Both the position numbers and the translations under genes were made by a program. From Intestinibaculum porci (GTDB lineage Bacteria > Bacillota_I > Bacilli_A > Erysipelotrichales > Coprobacillaceae): DNA of 64,000 nt. This document shows, piece after piece, positions 52,406 through 59,906 of the stretch (positions within the stretch are counted from its first letter, which is position 1; every line of letters starts with the position of its first letter). The notes beneath the pieces are model-generated. The model was not told the DNA's origin and made no database searches. It saw only the letters and a list, made by a program, of their open reading frames with translations. The stretch is from the NCBI RefSeq assembly GCF_003925875.1, contig NZ_AP019309.1, positions 2,852,001-2,916,000 on the forward strand. The letters are read 5' to 3'.

Positions 52406-54199
52406 TTATTCAATGCGCACAAAGTCGCTGGCACCATGTTTACATAATGGACAAATAAAGTCATCTGGCAGTTCTTCACCTTCATAAACATAGCCGCAGA
52501 CTGTACATACCCAGCCTTTTTTGCCTTCCGTCTGTGGTTTTGGTTTAACATTTGCCTGATAGAAGCTATATGTCATTGTCTCATGATTAGAAAGCACACG
52601 CGCTTCACTAATCGTACAGATATACATATGATGCGTGCCTAAATCAACGGTCTGTTCAACCTTTAAAGACATCACCGCATTGATATACTGCGGTAAGATG
52701 ACTAAGCCGTTATCGGAACGTTTAACGTTAATACCGGCAAATTTATCAACACTGCGGCCACTCTGGAAACCATAGCGTTCGAAGACGCTAAATGGCGCAT
52801 CCACGCTTAAGCAGTTGACATTAAGTTTACCTGTCTTTTCGATGATATGATCCGTATAGTTCTTCTTATTTACACAAACCGCTAAGCGGCTAGGATTTTC
52901 GGCAACCTGAGAAACCGTATTAACGATGCAGCCATTATCTCTGGTGCCGTCATTGGTCGTCACTACATATAAGCCATAACCTAATTTAAATAAAGCGGTC
53001 ATATCATTTTTATTAGGAGCATCACTGGAAGTGCCGACATATTCCGTTGTCAATTCGTCCGCTAAAGCGACTAACTGCTTTCTTGATGTTTCGTTTAAAG
53101 CAGACTTAATGGTGACGGTGTTTTCACAGTAATCCAGTTTCTTACATTTTTCTAATTTACCTTTCATGACCTTGGCAGCCATTGGCGCCCAGGAACCATT
53201 TTCAATAAAAGCGACAGTACGGTTCTGGAAGTTACGTTCTACTAAGCCATCCAGGAATTCACGCATATAGGGGAAACAATCCGTATTATACGTTGTCGTT
53301 GCTAAAACAACCTTGCCATAATTAAATGCCTGAGAAATAGCTTCAGCCATATCACAGCGGGCTAAGTCCATGACTTTCACACTTGGCGTTTTGCGTTCAT
53401 TTAACAGTTTGACAAGTTCTTCAACCGCTGCTTTGGTATGCCCATAAACACTCGTATAAGCAATTAAAATACCTTCCTGGCAGACATCATAAGTAGACCA
53501 TTTATTATAGAGATCCAGATAATGATCTAATGGTGCTTCAAGAATAGGGCCATGTAACGCGCAGATTTTCTGGATATCTAAAGTAGCAGCTTTCTTGAGT
53601 AAAGCCTGCGCCTGCATCCCATACTTACCGACAATGCCGATATAGTAACGACGTGCTTCTTCATCCCATGGTTCATCGACATCTAAAGCGCCGAATTTCC
53701 CAAAGGCATCAGCGGAGAATAACACTTTATCATATGCATCATATGTAACCATAACTTCTGGCCAATGGACCATTGGCGCAAAGACGAAGGTTAATTCATG
53801 TTTGCCTAATGATAAAGTATCCATATTATTGACAACTAAACGCTTGTCTGTGAAGTTTTCGCCAAAGAAAGCTTCCAGCATATTAAAGGTTTTCATATTG
53901 CCAACAACCGTTGTATCGGGATAAACTTTCAGGAAGTTGGCGATATTGGCGGAATGGTCTGGTTCCATATGCTGAACAACTAAATAATCAGGCTGACGGC
54001 CATCCAAAGCTTCCGCTACATGATCTAACCACTCATGCGTAAAGTTTATATCAACGCTATCCATAACAGCGATCTTATCATCGAGGATGACATAAGAATT
54101 ATAAGCCATGCCATGAGGAACATGATAATGTCCTTCAAACAGATCAACCTGATGATCATTGACACCGGCATAAACAATTGAATCGGTAATTTTTTTCAT
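52406..54199 (-). CDS. Four-domain flavodiiron protein with rubredoxin domain
   Basis: 597 aa. Domains in order: metallo-beta-lactamase-like diiron domain (about 1-245) with ligands HMEPDH (77-82), His145, Asp164 and His216; flavodoxin domain (about 250-395; AYTSVYGHT, GSWAPMAAK); flavin-reductase domain (about 405-560; GYGLYVVTTNDGTRDNGCI); rubredoxin (about 565-597) with CTVCG and CPLCKHG. Flavodiiron proteins reduce O2 to water or NO to N2O. The fused rubredoxin and flavin reductase should supply electrons from NAD(P)H within one chain, a clear adaptation to anaerobic life exposed to oxygen. Confidence 0.95.
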   Translation of the reverse strand: MKKITDSIVYAGVNDHQVDLFEGHYHVPHGMAYNSYVILDDKIAVMDSVDINFTHEWLDHVAEALDGRQPDYLVVQHMEPDHSANIANFLKVYPDTTVVGNMKTFNMLEAFFGENFTDKRLVVNNMDTLSLGKHELTFVFAPMVHWPEVMVTYDAYDKVLFSADAFGKFGALDVDEPWDEEARRYYIGIVGKYGMQAQALLKKAATLDIQKICALHGPILEAPLDHYLDLYNKWSTYDVCQEGILIAYTSVYGHTKAAVEELVKLLNERKTPSVKVMDLARCDMAEAISQAFNYGKVVLATTTYNTDCFPYMREFLDGLVERNFQNRTVAFIENGSWAPMAAKVMKGKLEKCKKLDYCENTVTIKSALNETSRKQLVALADELTTEYVGTSSDAPNKNDMTALFKLGYGLYVVTTNDGTRDNGCIVNTVSQVAENPSRLAVCVNKKNYTDHIIEKTGKLNVNCLSVDAPFSVFERYGFQSGRSVDKFAGINVKRSDNGLVILPQYINAVMSLKVEQTVDLGTHHMYICTISEARVLSNHETMTYSFYQANVKPKPQTEGKKGWVCTVCGYVYEGEELPDDFICPLCKHGASDFVRIE

Positions 54200-54287
54200 A
54201 AGATAATCTCCTTTTGATCATAATCCTATCTATAATCATAGTAAAACCAACCGCTTACATCAACACCATTTTCTCTTTTTTTCACAA

Positions 54288-54310
54288 AAAAATTCCAGGT
54301 ACCCCTGGAA
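54288..54310 (-). terminator. Terminator after the DUF1295 gene
   Basis: Seven-bp stem TTCCAGG/CCTGGAA with a short loop and seven T on the minus strand. Confidence 0.8.
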
Positions 54311-55102
54311 CTAAGCAATCCATTTGAATGTTTTTAAAGAATAGAGCGGGACAAAAGGAATAAAGAGCGGTGTGGTACGCGCATATTCCTGATACCCTTC
54401 CTGATCTGAATAGACTTCTGCACGTCTGATTTCCATCCGTTTTGTCCGCGCTAAAGTCAGATACAAAACAAACAGGAAACCAAGGATACAGAAAAGCCAC
54501 TGACCAACGCCAAAGACTCCGCCAATACCAGAGATGAGGGTGCCAAACCAGAATAAGATCGTGCCGAAATAATTAGGGCACTGCATATACTGATACAGCC
54601 CGGTATGCACATAGCCATCCGCATTGGCTTTTTTGGCTAAAGTTCGTTCGACTTCCGCGACGGTTTCAACGATTAAACCGGCAATCATGACAAACATGCC
54701 AATAATCGTAAAAATGCCATACTCACCGCCGTTATAAGCGCGATAGAGCACTGGTAAAACCATAAACGTATAGGCAATGGATAAAACTAGCCAAACAATA
54801 ATCTTTGCATAGATCGGCATGGCACTCGCCTTAGTGATACGATTCCGATAAGCCTGGGATTTGAATTCCCGATAAATCAGGAAAGCGGTTGAACGCAAGC
54901 CATAAAGCATTAATAAGAATGCACACATAAATGTCGGAAAACTGATCATCCCGGAAAATAAACAGGCAATGGTTAAACCTGCCCCACAAATAGCCAAACC
55001 ATAGCCAATCGATGTAAAATACGCATATTTATAGAAACCAACAGCACTCGTTGCCAGTGCCACAATCAGCACTGACAGGATGCAGATCGGAAATACTGCC
55101 AT
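54311..55102 (-). CDS. DUF1295 membrane protein (steroid 5-alpha-reductase-like)
   Basis: 263 aa from the ATG at 55102, preceded by AAGGAGGACATATCT; the longer frame lacks a site. About seven membrane helices. The C-terminal signature GLYQYMQCPNYFGTILFWFG and the following REYA-like region (EVYSDQEGYQEYARTTP) fit the isoprenylcysteine methyltransferase/5-alpha-reductase superfamily. The substrate is unknown. Transcribed away from the methyltransferase gene. Confidence 0.88.
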   Translation of the reverse strand: MAVFPICILSVLIVALATSAVGFYKYAYFTSIGYGLAICGAGLTIACLFSGMISFPTFMCAFLLMLYGLRSTAFLIYREFKSQAYRNRITKASAMPIYAKIIVWLVLSIAYTFMVLPVLYRAYNGGEYGIFTIIGMFVMIAGLIVETVAEVERTLAKKANADGYVHTGLYQYMQCPNYFGTILFWFGTLISGIGGVFGVGQWLFCILGFLFVLYLTLARTKRMEIRRAEVYSDQEGYQEYARTTPLFIPFVPLYSLKTFKWIA

Positions 55103-55240
55103 AGATATGTCCTCCTTCATAGCTTCATTATAGAACAACTATTCCTTAATGTTTAGTGATTTATGATTTTCAACACGTTTCCTTATGAATGTGAAATGGC
55201 AATTCATGTATTTTATGATAGAATAGAAGAGGAGGTTCTT

Positions 55241-55990
55241 ATGGATACAAATTACGGACAATTTATTTCAAAAAAATTTATCAATACTTTATTTGCAATA
55301 ACCTTTGCTTTTTTAGTCGTTCAGTATATCAATGAATTCACGGTTGGCAATAATATCATTCGTATTATCACAACCGTGTTATTCCTGATCGCCTTACTCA
55401 TTACGTTATATTTCCACTTTGTGAATCGTGCTTTTGATTATCGTAAAGGCCATATCTTAAAACCATTGCAGAAAGATATGATGAAACGTTTAAACTTTAA
55501 TGGCAAAGGGACTGTTTTAGATGCCGGCTGTCATTTAGGCGCTTATACAATTACTTTATCGAAAACGTATAAACATGCCATGATCACCGGCGTTGATCAT
55601 GACACTAAGCTCAACTGTGAAATCAATGCGAAAGCAGAAAAAGTCAAAAAACGTACAACCTTTGTCGAGGGTTCACTTTCTGCGTTAGGTTTTAAAGACA
55701 AAAGTTTCGATGCAGTCACATCATGCCTCGCTTTTTCTAAAGCCAAAGTGAACACGCAAGGCATTACAGCAGCTTTACGTGTTTTAAAGAAAGGCGGCAC
55801 CTTCTGCTTTGTCGATGACTTTGATAATCCTAAACATTACAATATTGAGGCTTTAATCGCTGACTTAAAGAAACAGGGTTATCGTCAGGTTGAGTATATC
55901 GCTCATTTAGAAGATGAAGATTATGTACCAAAGTATGTAAGAACACCTTTTGTGTATCGTCACATTGGCATGCTCTACGGTAAGAAATAG
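55241..55990 (+). CDS. Class I SAM-dependent methyltransferase with N-terminal membrane helices
   Basis: 249 aa from the ATG at 55241 with GAGGAGGTT 4 bases upstream; the longer 275-aa frame has no site. Two hydrophobic segments lie near the N-terminus (about 15-30 and 40-58), then a Rossmann methyltransferase domain with VLDAGCHLGAYT (motif I), GVDHD (motif II) and SFDAVTSCLAFS (motif IV). The membrane anchoring is unusual and suggests a lipid or envelope substrate. A terminator follows. Confidence 0.85.
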   Translation: MDTNYGQFISKKFINTLFAITFAFLVVQYINEFTVGNNIIRIITTVLFLIALLITLYFHFVNRAFDYRKGHILKPLQKDMMKRLNFNGKGTVLDAGCHLGAYTITLSKTYKHAMITGVDHDTKLNCEINAKAEKVKKRTTFVEGSLSALGFKDKSFDAVTSCLAFSKAKVNTQGITAALRVLKKGGTFCFVDDFDNPKHYNIEALIADLKKQGYRQVEYIAHLEDEDYVPKYVRTPFVYRHIGMLYGKK

Positions 55991-56035
55991 CCTCTTCATT
56001 GTATAACTGATTACGTTATGATCCATTGCAAGGTA

Positions 56036-56065
56036 AGGAAACTGCTTCTGACAGTTTCCTTTTTA
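56036..56065 (+). terminator. Terminator after the methyltransferase gene
   Basis: Nine-bp stem AGGAAACTG/CAGTTTCCT with a 7-nt loop and TTTTTA on the plus strand. Confidence 0.8.
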
Positions 56066-56071
56066 TTTAGA

Positions 56072-56106
56072 AAACAAAAGCGGGCAGGCCAGAGGCCTCA
56101 TCCCGC
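56072..56106 (-). terminator. GC-rich terminator, probably the original one of the hbd operon
   Basis: Stem GCGGG...CCCGC with inner GGCC/GGCC (56080-56106), followed by TTTTGTTTT on the minus strand. It lies just outside the right edge of the IscB element, facing the same way as the hbd-type gene 3.8 kb away. Confidence 0.65.
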
Positions 56107-56129
56107 GTATACTTGGTCATTGATATATA

Positions 56130-56173
56130 GGCACAAGGATACCTGCGAATTCATTCGCGGGAGGAATTGTGCC
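56130..56173 (-). repeat. Right-end palindrome of the IscB element
   Basis: An outer stem GGCACAA/TTGTGCC (56130-56136, 56167-56173) encloses an inner stem CCTGCGAAT/ATTCGCGGG (56142-56150, 56153-56161). IS200/IS605-type elements are recognised as single strands through such sub-terminal hairpins. Confidence 0.75.
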
Positions 56174-56184
56174 ATCCTCCTTCT

Positions 56185-57540
56185 CTATTTAACAGGCATA
56201 TACCCACCTGCATGAATAATCTTCTCTACTTTCTTAACAGGCACTGACTTCTTGGCGTCTGTCACAACATATGTGCCTTTGTTATGAACGCCCTTTGCCC
56301 TATGCTTCTCTCCGCCAATAACAACAGTATCGCCAGGACGCAGTGTATAGTGGCTTCTTCTGATCACGCGTCTGCCTTTCGAAACTTTCCGCTCTCTGAA
56401 TACGCGAAGGTTCTTCTCGGAGTGTCTTGACTCGCTTCTGTCTGTGCGTCCGCATGACAGCTCTGCACCTTTCTTTGTCTTGCCGTCTCGTGCATCAACG
56501 TATTTTGCATCAAAGAATTTTTCAAGGATGCGGTTATTCCGTCTCAGCTTCTGAAAATGCATAAAAGGCGTCCTGCGTCTTGGATGGAATTCTCCCATGG
56601 CGTAGGCGTCATTGGCATGCGACTTTTCAAGGTGTAGGACTCTTCTTGCCTCCTGCGTAGCAGCGCCATATGTCATGTGCCATTCTAAATCAGGGTGGGT
56701 GCTTTTCAGCGTTCTGAACATCTGCCATCTGACAGCGTTCATGAAGGCTGCGCCGTTAAACGGCTTCGTCCTAGGCTTCAGGTCGTACAGCTTTCCGCCC
56801 GGCTTGTGGTTTGCCGAAGTATGGCATTTTGTGCAGACGGTCAGCAGATTGCTCATGCGGTTCGTATGATCGCCTGTTTCGAAGCCGATATGATGCACTC
56901 TCAGAATAGCGCCTTCATCCGCGGTTTCCCCGCACACCTGGCATGTGTAATTGTCACGATAGAAAACGGCTTTTCTCAGCGTGTTCATGCCGTATCGCGG
57001 CCCCTTCTGATAATCATCGCCTTTAAGCACGGTGCCTGTTGCCTCAAACTCATGCATGGCGTGGACGTCAAACGAGCCCATTTCAAACGTGGCTGAGACT
57101 ATCGGCATGACCTCAAGGAACCGCTCAAAAATACGGATATGCTGATCACGGATGTTTCTCAGCGACGGCGCCAGCCATCCTTCCTTTTTGGAAGCTGTCC
57201 GATTATCAAAACGGGGCTTTCTGTAGCGAAGCCTGTTTCTTCTTGCGCGGCGCATTTTCCGACGGTCATCGTGCCGCTTCTTCTCATCCTGAAGCATGTC
57301 AAATTGGCAGTCAAAATACTCGTGTTTTTCTGATTTGATGGATACACCAATATGTTTGTATCCCGTATCGCAGCAGTACTCGATCGGCTGCATATTCTCG
57401 CTTACGATTCTTGTAAGCATGATCGTGAACGGCTTATACTTAAAGATAACAGCCTTACCGCTTTTCAGCAGCTTTCTTGCACGGTACTCGCTTGTCGGCA
57501 TCAGCGGCTTTTTATCCGGCGCTACAACGCATACGCTCAT
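56185..57540 (-). CDS. iscB: IscB RNA-guided HNH/RuvC endonuclease
   Basis: 451 aa, the usual IscB size. The N-terminal PLMP domain is seen as PLMPTSEYRARKLLKSGKA (12-30). RuvC-I has Asp58 in DTGYKHIG; an arginine-rich bridge helix follows (87-110, RRKMRRARRNRLRYRK); RuvC-II has Glu153 (FEMGSFD); the HNH domain has CQVCG (200-204), HH at 216-217, Asn231 and CTKCH (236-240); RuvC-III has His308 and Asp311 (SHANDAYA). All catalytic residues are present, so it should nick both strands of DNA matching the omega RNA guide. A GAGGAGG site precedes the ATG. Its omega RNA is normally adjacent; here it is about 2 kb upstream, behind an IS110 insertion. Confidence 0.95.
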   Translation of the reverse strand: MSVCVVAPDKKPLMPTSEYRARKLLKSGKAVIFKYKPFTIMLTRIVSENMQPIEYCCDTGYKHIGVSIKSEKHEYFDCQFDMLQDEKKRHDDRRKMRRARRNRLRYRKPRFDNRTASKKEGWLAPSLRNIRDQHIRIFERFLEVMPIVSATFEMGSFDVHAMHEFEATGTVLKGDDYQKGPRYGMNTLRKAVFYRDNYTCQVCGETADEGAILRVHHIGFETGDHTNRMSNLLTVCTKCHTSANHKPGGKLYDLKPRTKPFNGAAFMNAVRWQMFRTLKSTHPDLEWHMTYGAATQEARRVLHLEKSHANDAYAMGEFHPRRRTPFMHFQKLRRNNRILEKFFDAKYVDARDGKTKKGAELSCGRTDRSESRHSEKNLRVFRERKVSKGRRVIRRSHYTLRPGDTVVIGGEKHRAKGVHNKGTYVVTDAKKSVPVKKVEKIIHAGGYMPVK

Positions 57541-57582
57541 GGAAATTCCTCCTCGTATAATATGTTTGTAATTTGATTAATG

Positions 57583-57735
57583 AATCATCGCTAGTAATTG
57601 ATGATTCTTTAGATTTGAATATACACTTCAAATCCAGGATAATAGATTCTGTTTTGAACCTAAGGTTGTATTCTTTCCTCCTGCGGCCCCTATGGGATGT
57701 CCGCTTCAGAAAGACTTATTCCTCAGCCAAAACAG
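57583..57735 (+). ncRNA. Candidate bridge RNA of the IS110 element (5' part)
   Basis: Three nested hairpins lie in the non-coding left end: AATCATC/GATGATT (57583-57606), GATTTGAA/TTCAAATC (57612-57634), and CTGTTTTG/CAAAACAG (57649-57656 with 57728-57735). The last encloses an internal loop (AACCTAAGGTTGTATT on one side, ACTTATTCCTCAGC on the other) capped by CTTTC/GAAAG and inner GC pairs. A stem with a two-sided internal loop is how IS110 bridge RNAs bind target DNA. A second (donor) loop may lie at 57740-57840 but I could not draw it convincingly. Confidence 0.6.
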
Positions 57736-57866
57736 TTCTTTATACCCTAATGAGTTTGTTGAAGCTTTGTTTGCATTGTCTTCTTATTTTCGAGGTCGCG
57801 TTTGTCTTGGCTTAGAGGTGCAGTTCAAAACAAATTACTATCAATTTATGAAATGAGGTACTTATC

Positions 57867-59288
57867 GTGAAAAACAATATCTTTTCAAAACAATATGATT
57901 TATTTCTCGGTTTAGACGTTTCTAAAGGCAAAGCAGACGCTGCCATTTATAAACGTAACAGAGATAGAAATGTTAAATCCAAATTTGTTCGAAAGGCGAT
58001 AAAGTTTAAATTCACCAAGCCAGGTGTCGATGAGTTCCTCGATACCGTTAGACATTACAAAGATGAAGACTGCCTGAGCGTTCTTTTCGCAATGGAAGTA
58101 ACAGGCGTGTACTCTGACAATGTCTATATGTATATACGCGATCATCTCCAGGAAAGTGAAGCAGTTAAGTTTCTGGATACTAAATTCGTTGACAGGTGGC
58201 GCGATGCACACGGATATGCCAAATCCGATCCACTTGACGCTAAGACTATTGCACAGATGTGCGCAACTGATGATGATGCACGTTATGTTGAAAAAGCTCC
58301 TAATTACAACGAAGAAAACAACAAAAAAGGACATGCGAATCTAAAACTTCTGACGCATCGCTATCAGCAGCTGAATAAACAGCTAAATGCTGAATACAAT
58401 CGACTGAGTGCACAGTGTGAAAAGTTCTTCCCGGAGCTTACCGCTGTTTTCTCAATACGTTCTGCGACTGCGCTTGCAATCTTAGAGGCATATCCTACTG
58501 CACATCATATCATTAAATCTTCTAAAAATGAAGTCTTTAATGTGGCTTACGAGGCCTCTAAGCATCGCTGTAAGGAAGCTAAAATAGACGATTTGTTCGA
58601 TCTTTGTGAAAATACCATTGTTACTCTTAATGTTCCTCAGGAAGCTGAACTGATCACCGTTGAAATGGTCAGCAGTATCAGAAATCTGCTTCAGACAAGG
58701 AGAAACTACAAGAAAATGATGGTTAATCTTGCTTCAGAACAGCCTGCATTTAAGCGTCTTCAGACATTAATCGGTGTTGGTGAAGAATCCGCAGCTATGA
58801 TTCTTGGTGAGGTATATGACATAGCTCTTTCCAAGAAAGCGGAAAACTTTGCATCATACTGTGGATTAACGCCAAGAAATAAGAAATCAGGTTCATCAGT
58901 TGATACCCATGGGAAGATTTCCAAAATGGGATCGCCTATCCTCAGACACGCTATATACCTGGCATCAGAGTATGCCAGACGGCATAATCCATACCTTGCC
59001 AACCTTTTTGCAAGGGTTAAAAATGGCAATAAGAAGCGCCATAAGCTTGCAATAGTAGCTGTTGCCAATAAGATGGCACGTTATATTTACGCTATTCTTA
59101 AGCATGATAGTGATTTCGTACTGCTTTATGAGGATCTCATGAAGCTTCCGGAAGATACCCGAGCCACGTTCTTCCAAAGTATTACTACTGACATTCCAGA
59201 AAAGACAAGAAGATGTATTTACAAATATTCTGATGAGAATGGTGTAGTACATGATTTTACCTTTACTGGAAATGACTCAGAAGAGTGA
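57867..59288 (+). CDS. IS110-family DEDD recombinase
   Basis: 473 aa, GTG start with GAGG 8 bases upstream. The N-terminal RuvC-like DEDD domain has Asp17 (GLDVSKG), Glu77 (AMEVTGVY) and Asp121/Asp124 (YAKSDPLDAK). The C-terminal Tnp_20 domain has LIGVGEESAAMILGEV and YCGLTPRNKKSGSS, including the conserved region around the second catalytic Ser. IS110 recombinases join donor and target DNA chosen by a bridge RNA. The frame is intact. It ends 278 bp before the next sequence feature. Confidence 0.95.
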   Translation: MKNNIFSKQYDLFLGLDVSKGKADAAIYKRNRDRNVKSKFVRKAIKFKFTKPGVDEFLDTVRHYKDEDCLSVLFAMEVTGVYSDNVYMYIRDHLQESEAVKFLDTKFVDRWRDAHGYAKSDPLDAKTIAQMCATDDDARYVEKAPNYNEENNKKGHANLKLLTHRYQQLNKQLNAEYNRLSAQCEKFFPELTAVFSIRSATALAILEAYPTAHHIIKSSKNEVFNVAYEASKHRCKEAKIDDLFDLCENTIVTLNVPQEAELITVEMVSSIRNLLQTRRNYKKMMVNLASEQPAFKRLQTLIGVGEESAAMILGEVYDIALSKKAENFASYCGLTPRNKKSGSSVDTHGKISKMGSPILRHAIYLASEYARRHNPYLANLFARVKNGNKKRHKLAIVAVANKMARYIYAILKHDSDFVLLYEDLMKLPEDTRATFFQSITTDIPEKTRRCIYKYSDENGVVHDFTFTGNDSEE

Positions 59289-59594
59289 TACTGTATGTAG
59301 ATTTTTGATATAAAACACATATGTTTCAATAACTTGTGACAACTTTCACATTTATACACACTAAGACGTTTTCTTTTTGCAATTTTTAATACTACATATT
59401 TGTAGTACTCACCTCTAATCCAAGACAAACTCACTTGGCTTTAGAATCAGAGTAAACAAAGATTCAATTAATTTATACAATTAACAAAATCAACTCCTTT
59501 CATATTTTCTATTGACATTTAATAGTATGTCTTTCCTGTAAAATAATAACGTTTGAATATATAAACTTAATCAGCTGAGCTAAGATTGATGAAT
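59289..59594. other. AT-rich 3' flank of the IS110 gene
   Basis: About 300 bp without a convincing ORF. It contains a small hairpin ACTAC/GTAGT near 59390-59405 and another TCCAAG/CTTGG near 59417-59437, and a TTGACA at 59512. It includes the right end of the IS110 element and the 3' flank of the omega RNA; the exact junction is not visible. Confidence 0.5.
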
Positions 59595-59904
59595 AAGTGT
59601 GCGCTTACGCACGCCTGCATACGCTTGCCAGAGGCAGTATATATGCAGTTTCTCCCTTTCAGGGTAGTTCCCATCGCCAAGGTTATCCGCAGTTGTGTAT
59701 GACATGCACACTTCTCCTGCCCGTCAGAGATGTTTAATGCATGCCCGCAGAGCGAGGGACGTGGGAAGAATCCCCAGGTGCCTGTATTTTTGCGGATAAC
59801 GTAGTGCCCGAAACACATTAGGCTAATCAGCTAGTACATATGTACCGACGCCAGTCTTAGACTTGCGCGAGACAAGCCTGCGACTTTAGTCGCGGGTAGT
59901 TGAC
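59595..59904 (-). ncRNA. HEARO / omega RNA of the IscB element
   Basis: About 310 nt of strongly paired, GC-rich RNA in an AT-rich genome. In order: left-end hairpin (59877-59896), small hairpins CTTG/CAAG, AGTCT/AGACT and GTACAT/ATGTAC, then GTTATCCGCA (complement of 59791-59800), which pairs perfectly over 10 bp with TGCGGATAAC (complement of 59682-59691). Inside are GGGGATTCTTCCC, a GTGT/ACAC hairpin; after it CCCT/AGGG, CTGCATA/TATGCAG (59642-59648 with 59615-59621) and GTGCG/CGCAC. GGGATTCTTCCC followed by GTCCC resembles known omega RNAs. The short guide would be at the 5' end, in the flanking DNA beyond 59904. Confidence 0.82.
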
Positions 59905-59906
59905 TG

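Larger units (their letters stand above)
57575..59560 (+). mobile_element. IS110-family element (approximate limits)
   Basis: One recombinase gene with about 290 bp of structured DNA before it and about 270 bp of AT-rich DNA after it. IS110 elements have no long terminal inverted repeats and make no target duplication, so the limits are set only by the iscB ribosome binding site on one side and the omega RNA end on the other. Orientation is opposite to iscB. Confidence 0.75.
56121..59906 (-). mobile_element. IscB (OMEGA) transposable element carrying a nested IS110-type element
   Basis: Contains, in minus-strand order, a left-end hairpin, a HEARO/omega RNA, an IS110-family insertion, iscB and a right-end palindrome. 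The right end is placed where the minus strand reads TATATCA then ATGA; as I recall, HEARO units are followed by ATGA or GTGA. The left edge is at the stop codon of the hbd-type gene (TAA at 59907-59909), within a few bases. No TnpA transposase is present, so it would need one in trans. GC content is clearly above that of flanking genes. Confidence 0.75.

Noticed and set aside
56185-57540. Cas9 or a CRISPR-linked HNH protein
   Set aside because: At 451 aa with a PLMP domain and no recognition lobe it is IscB; I see no CRISPR array or cas genes in the window.
57573-57815. 80-codon plus-strand ORF ahead of the IS110 gene
   Set aside because: It runs through the candidate bridge-RNA hairpins and has no ribosome binding site.
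59289-59560. Bridge RNA in the 3' flank of the IS110 gene (IS1111 type)
   Set aside because: Only small AT-rich hairpins are present there; the 5' flank has the better fold. Not excluded fully.
59567-59818. 83-codon minus-strand ORF in the omega RNA region
   Set aside because: It follows the paired RNA segments, has no ribosome binding site and its sequence is cysteine/histidine-rich noise.
56121-59906. A TnpA (Y1) transposase for the IscB element
   Set aside because: No HUH motif gene is present; the element seems to depend on a transposase elsewhere.
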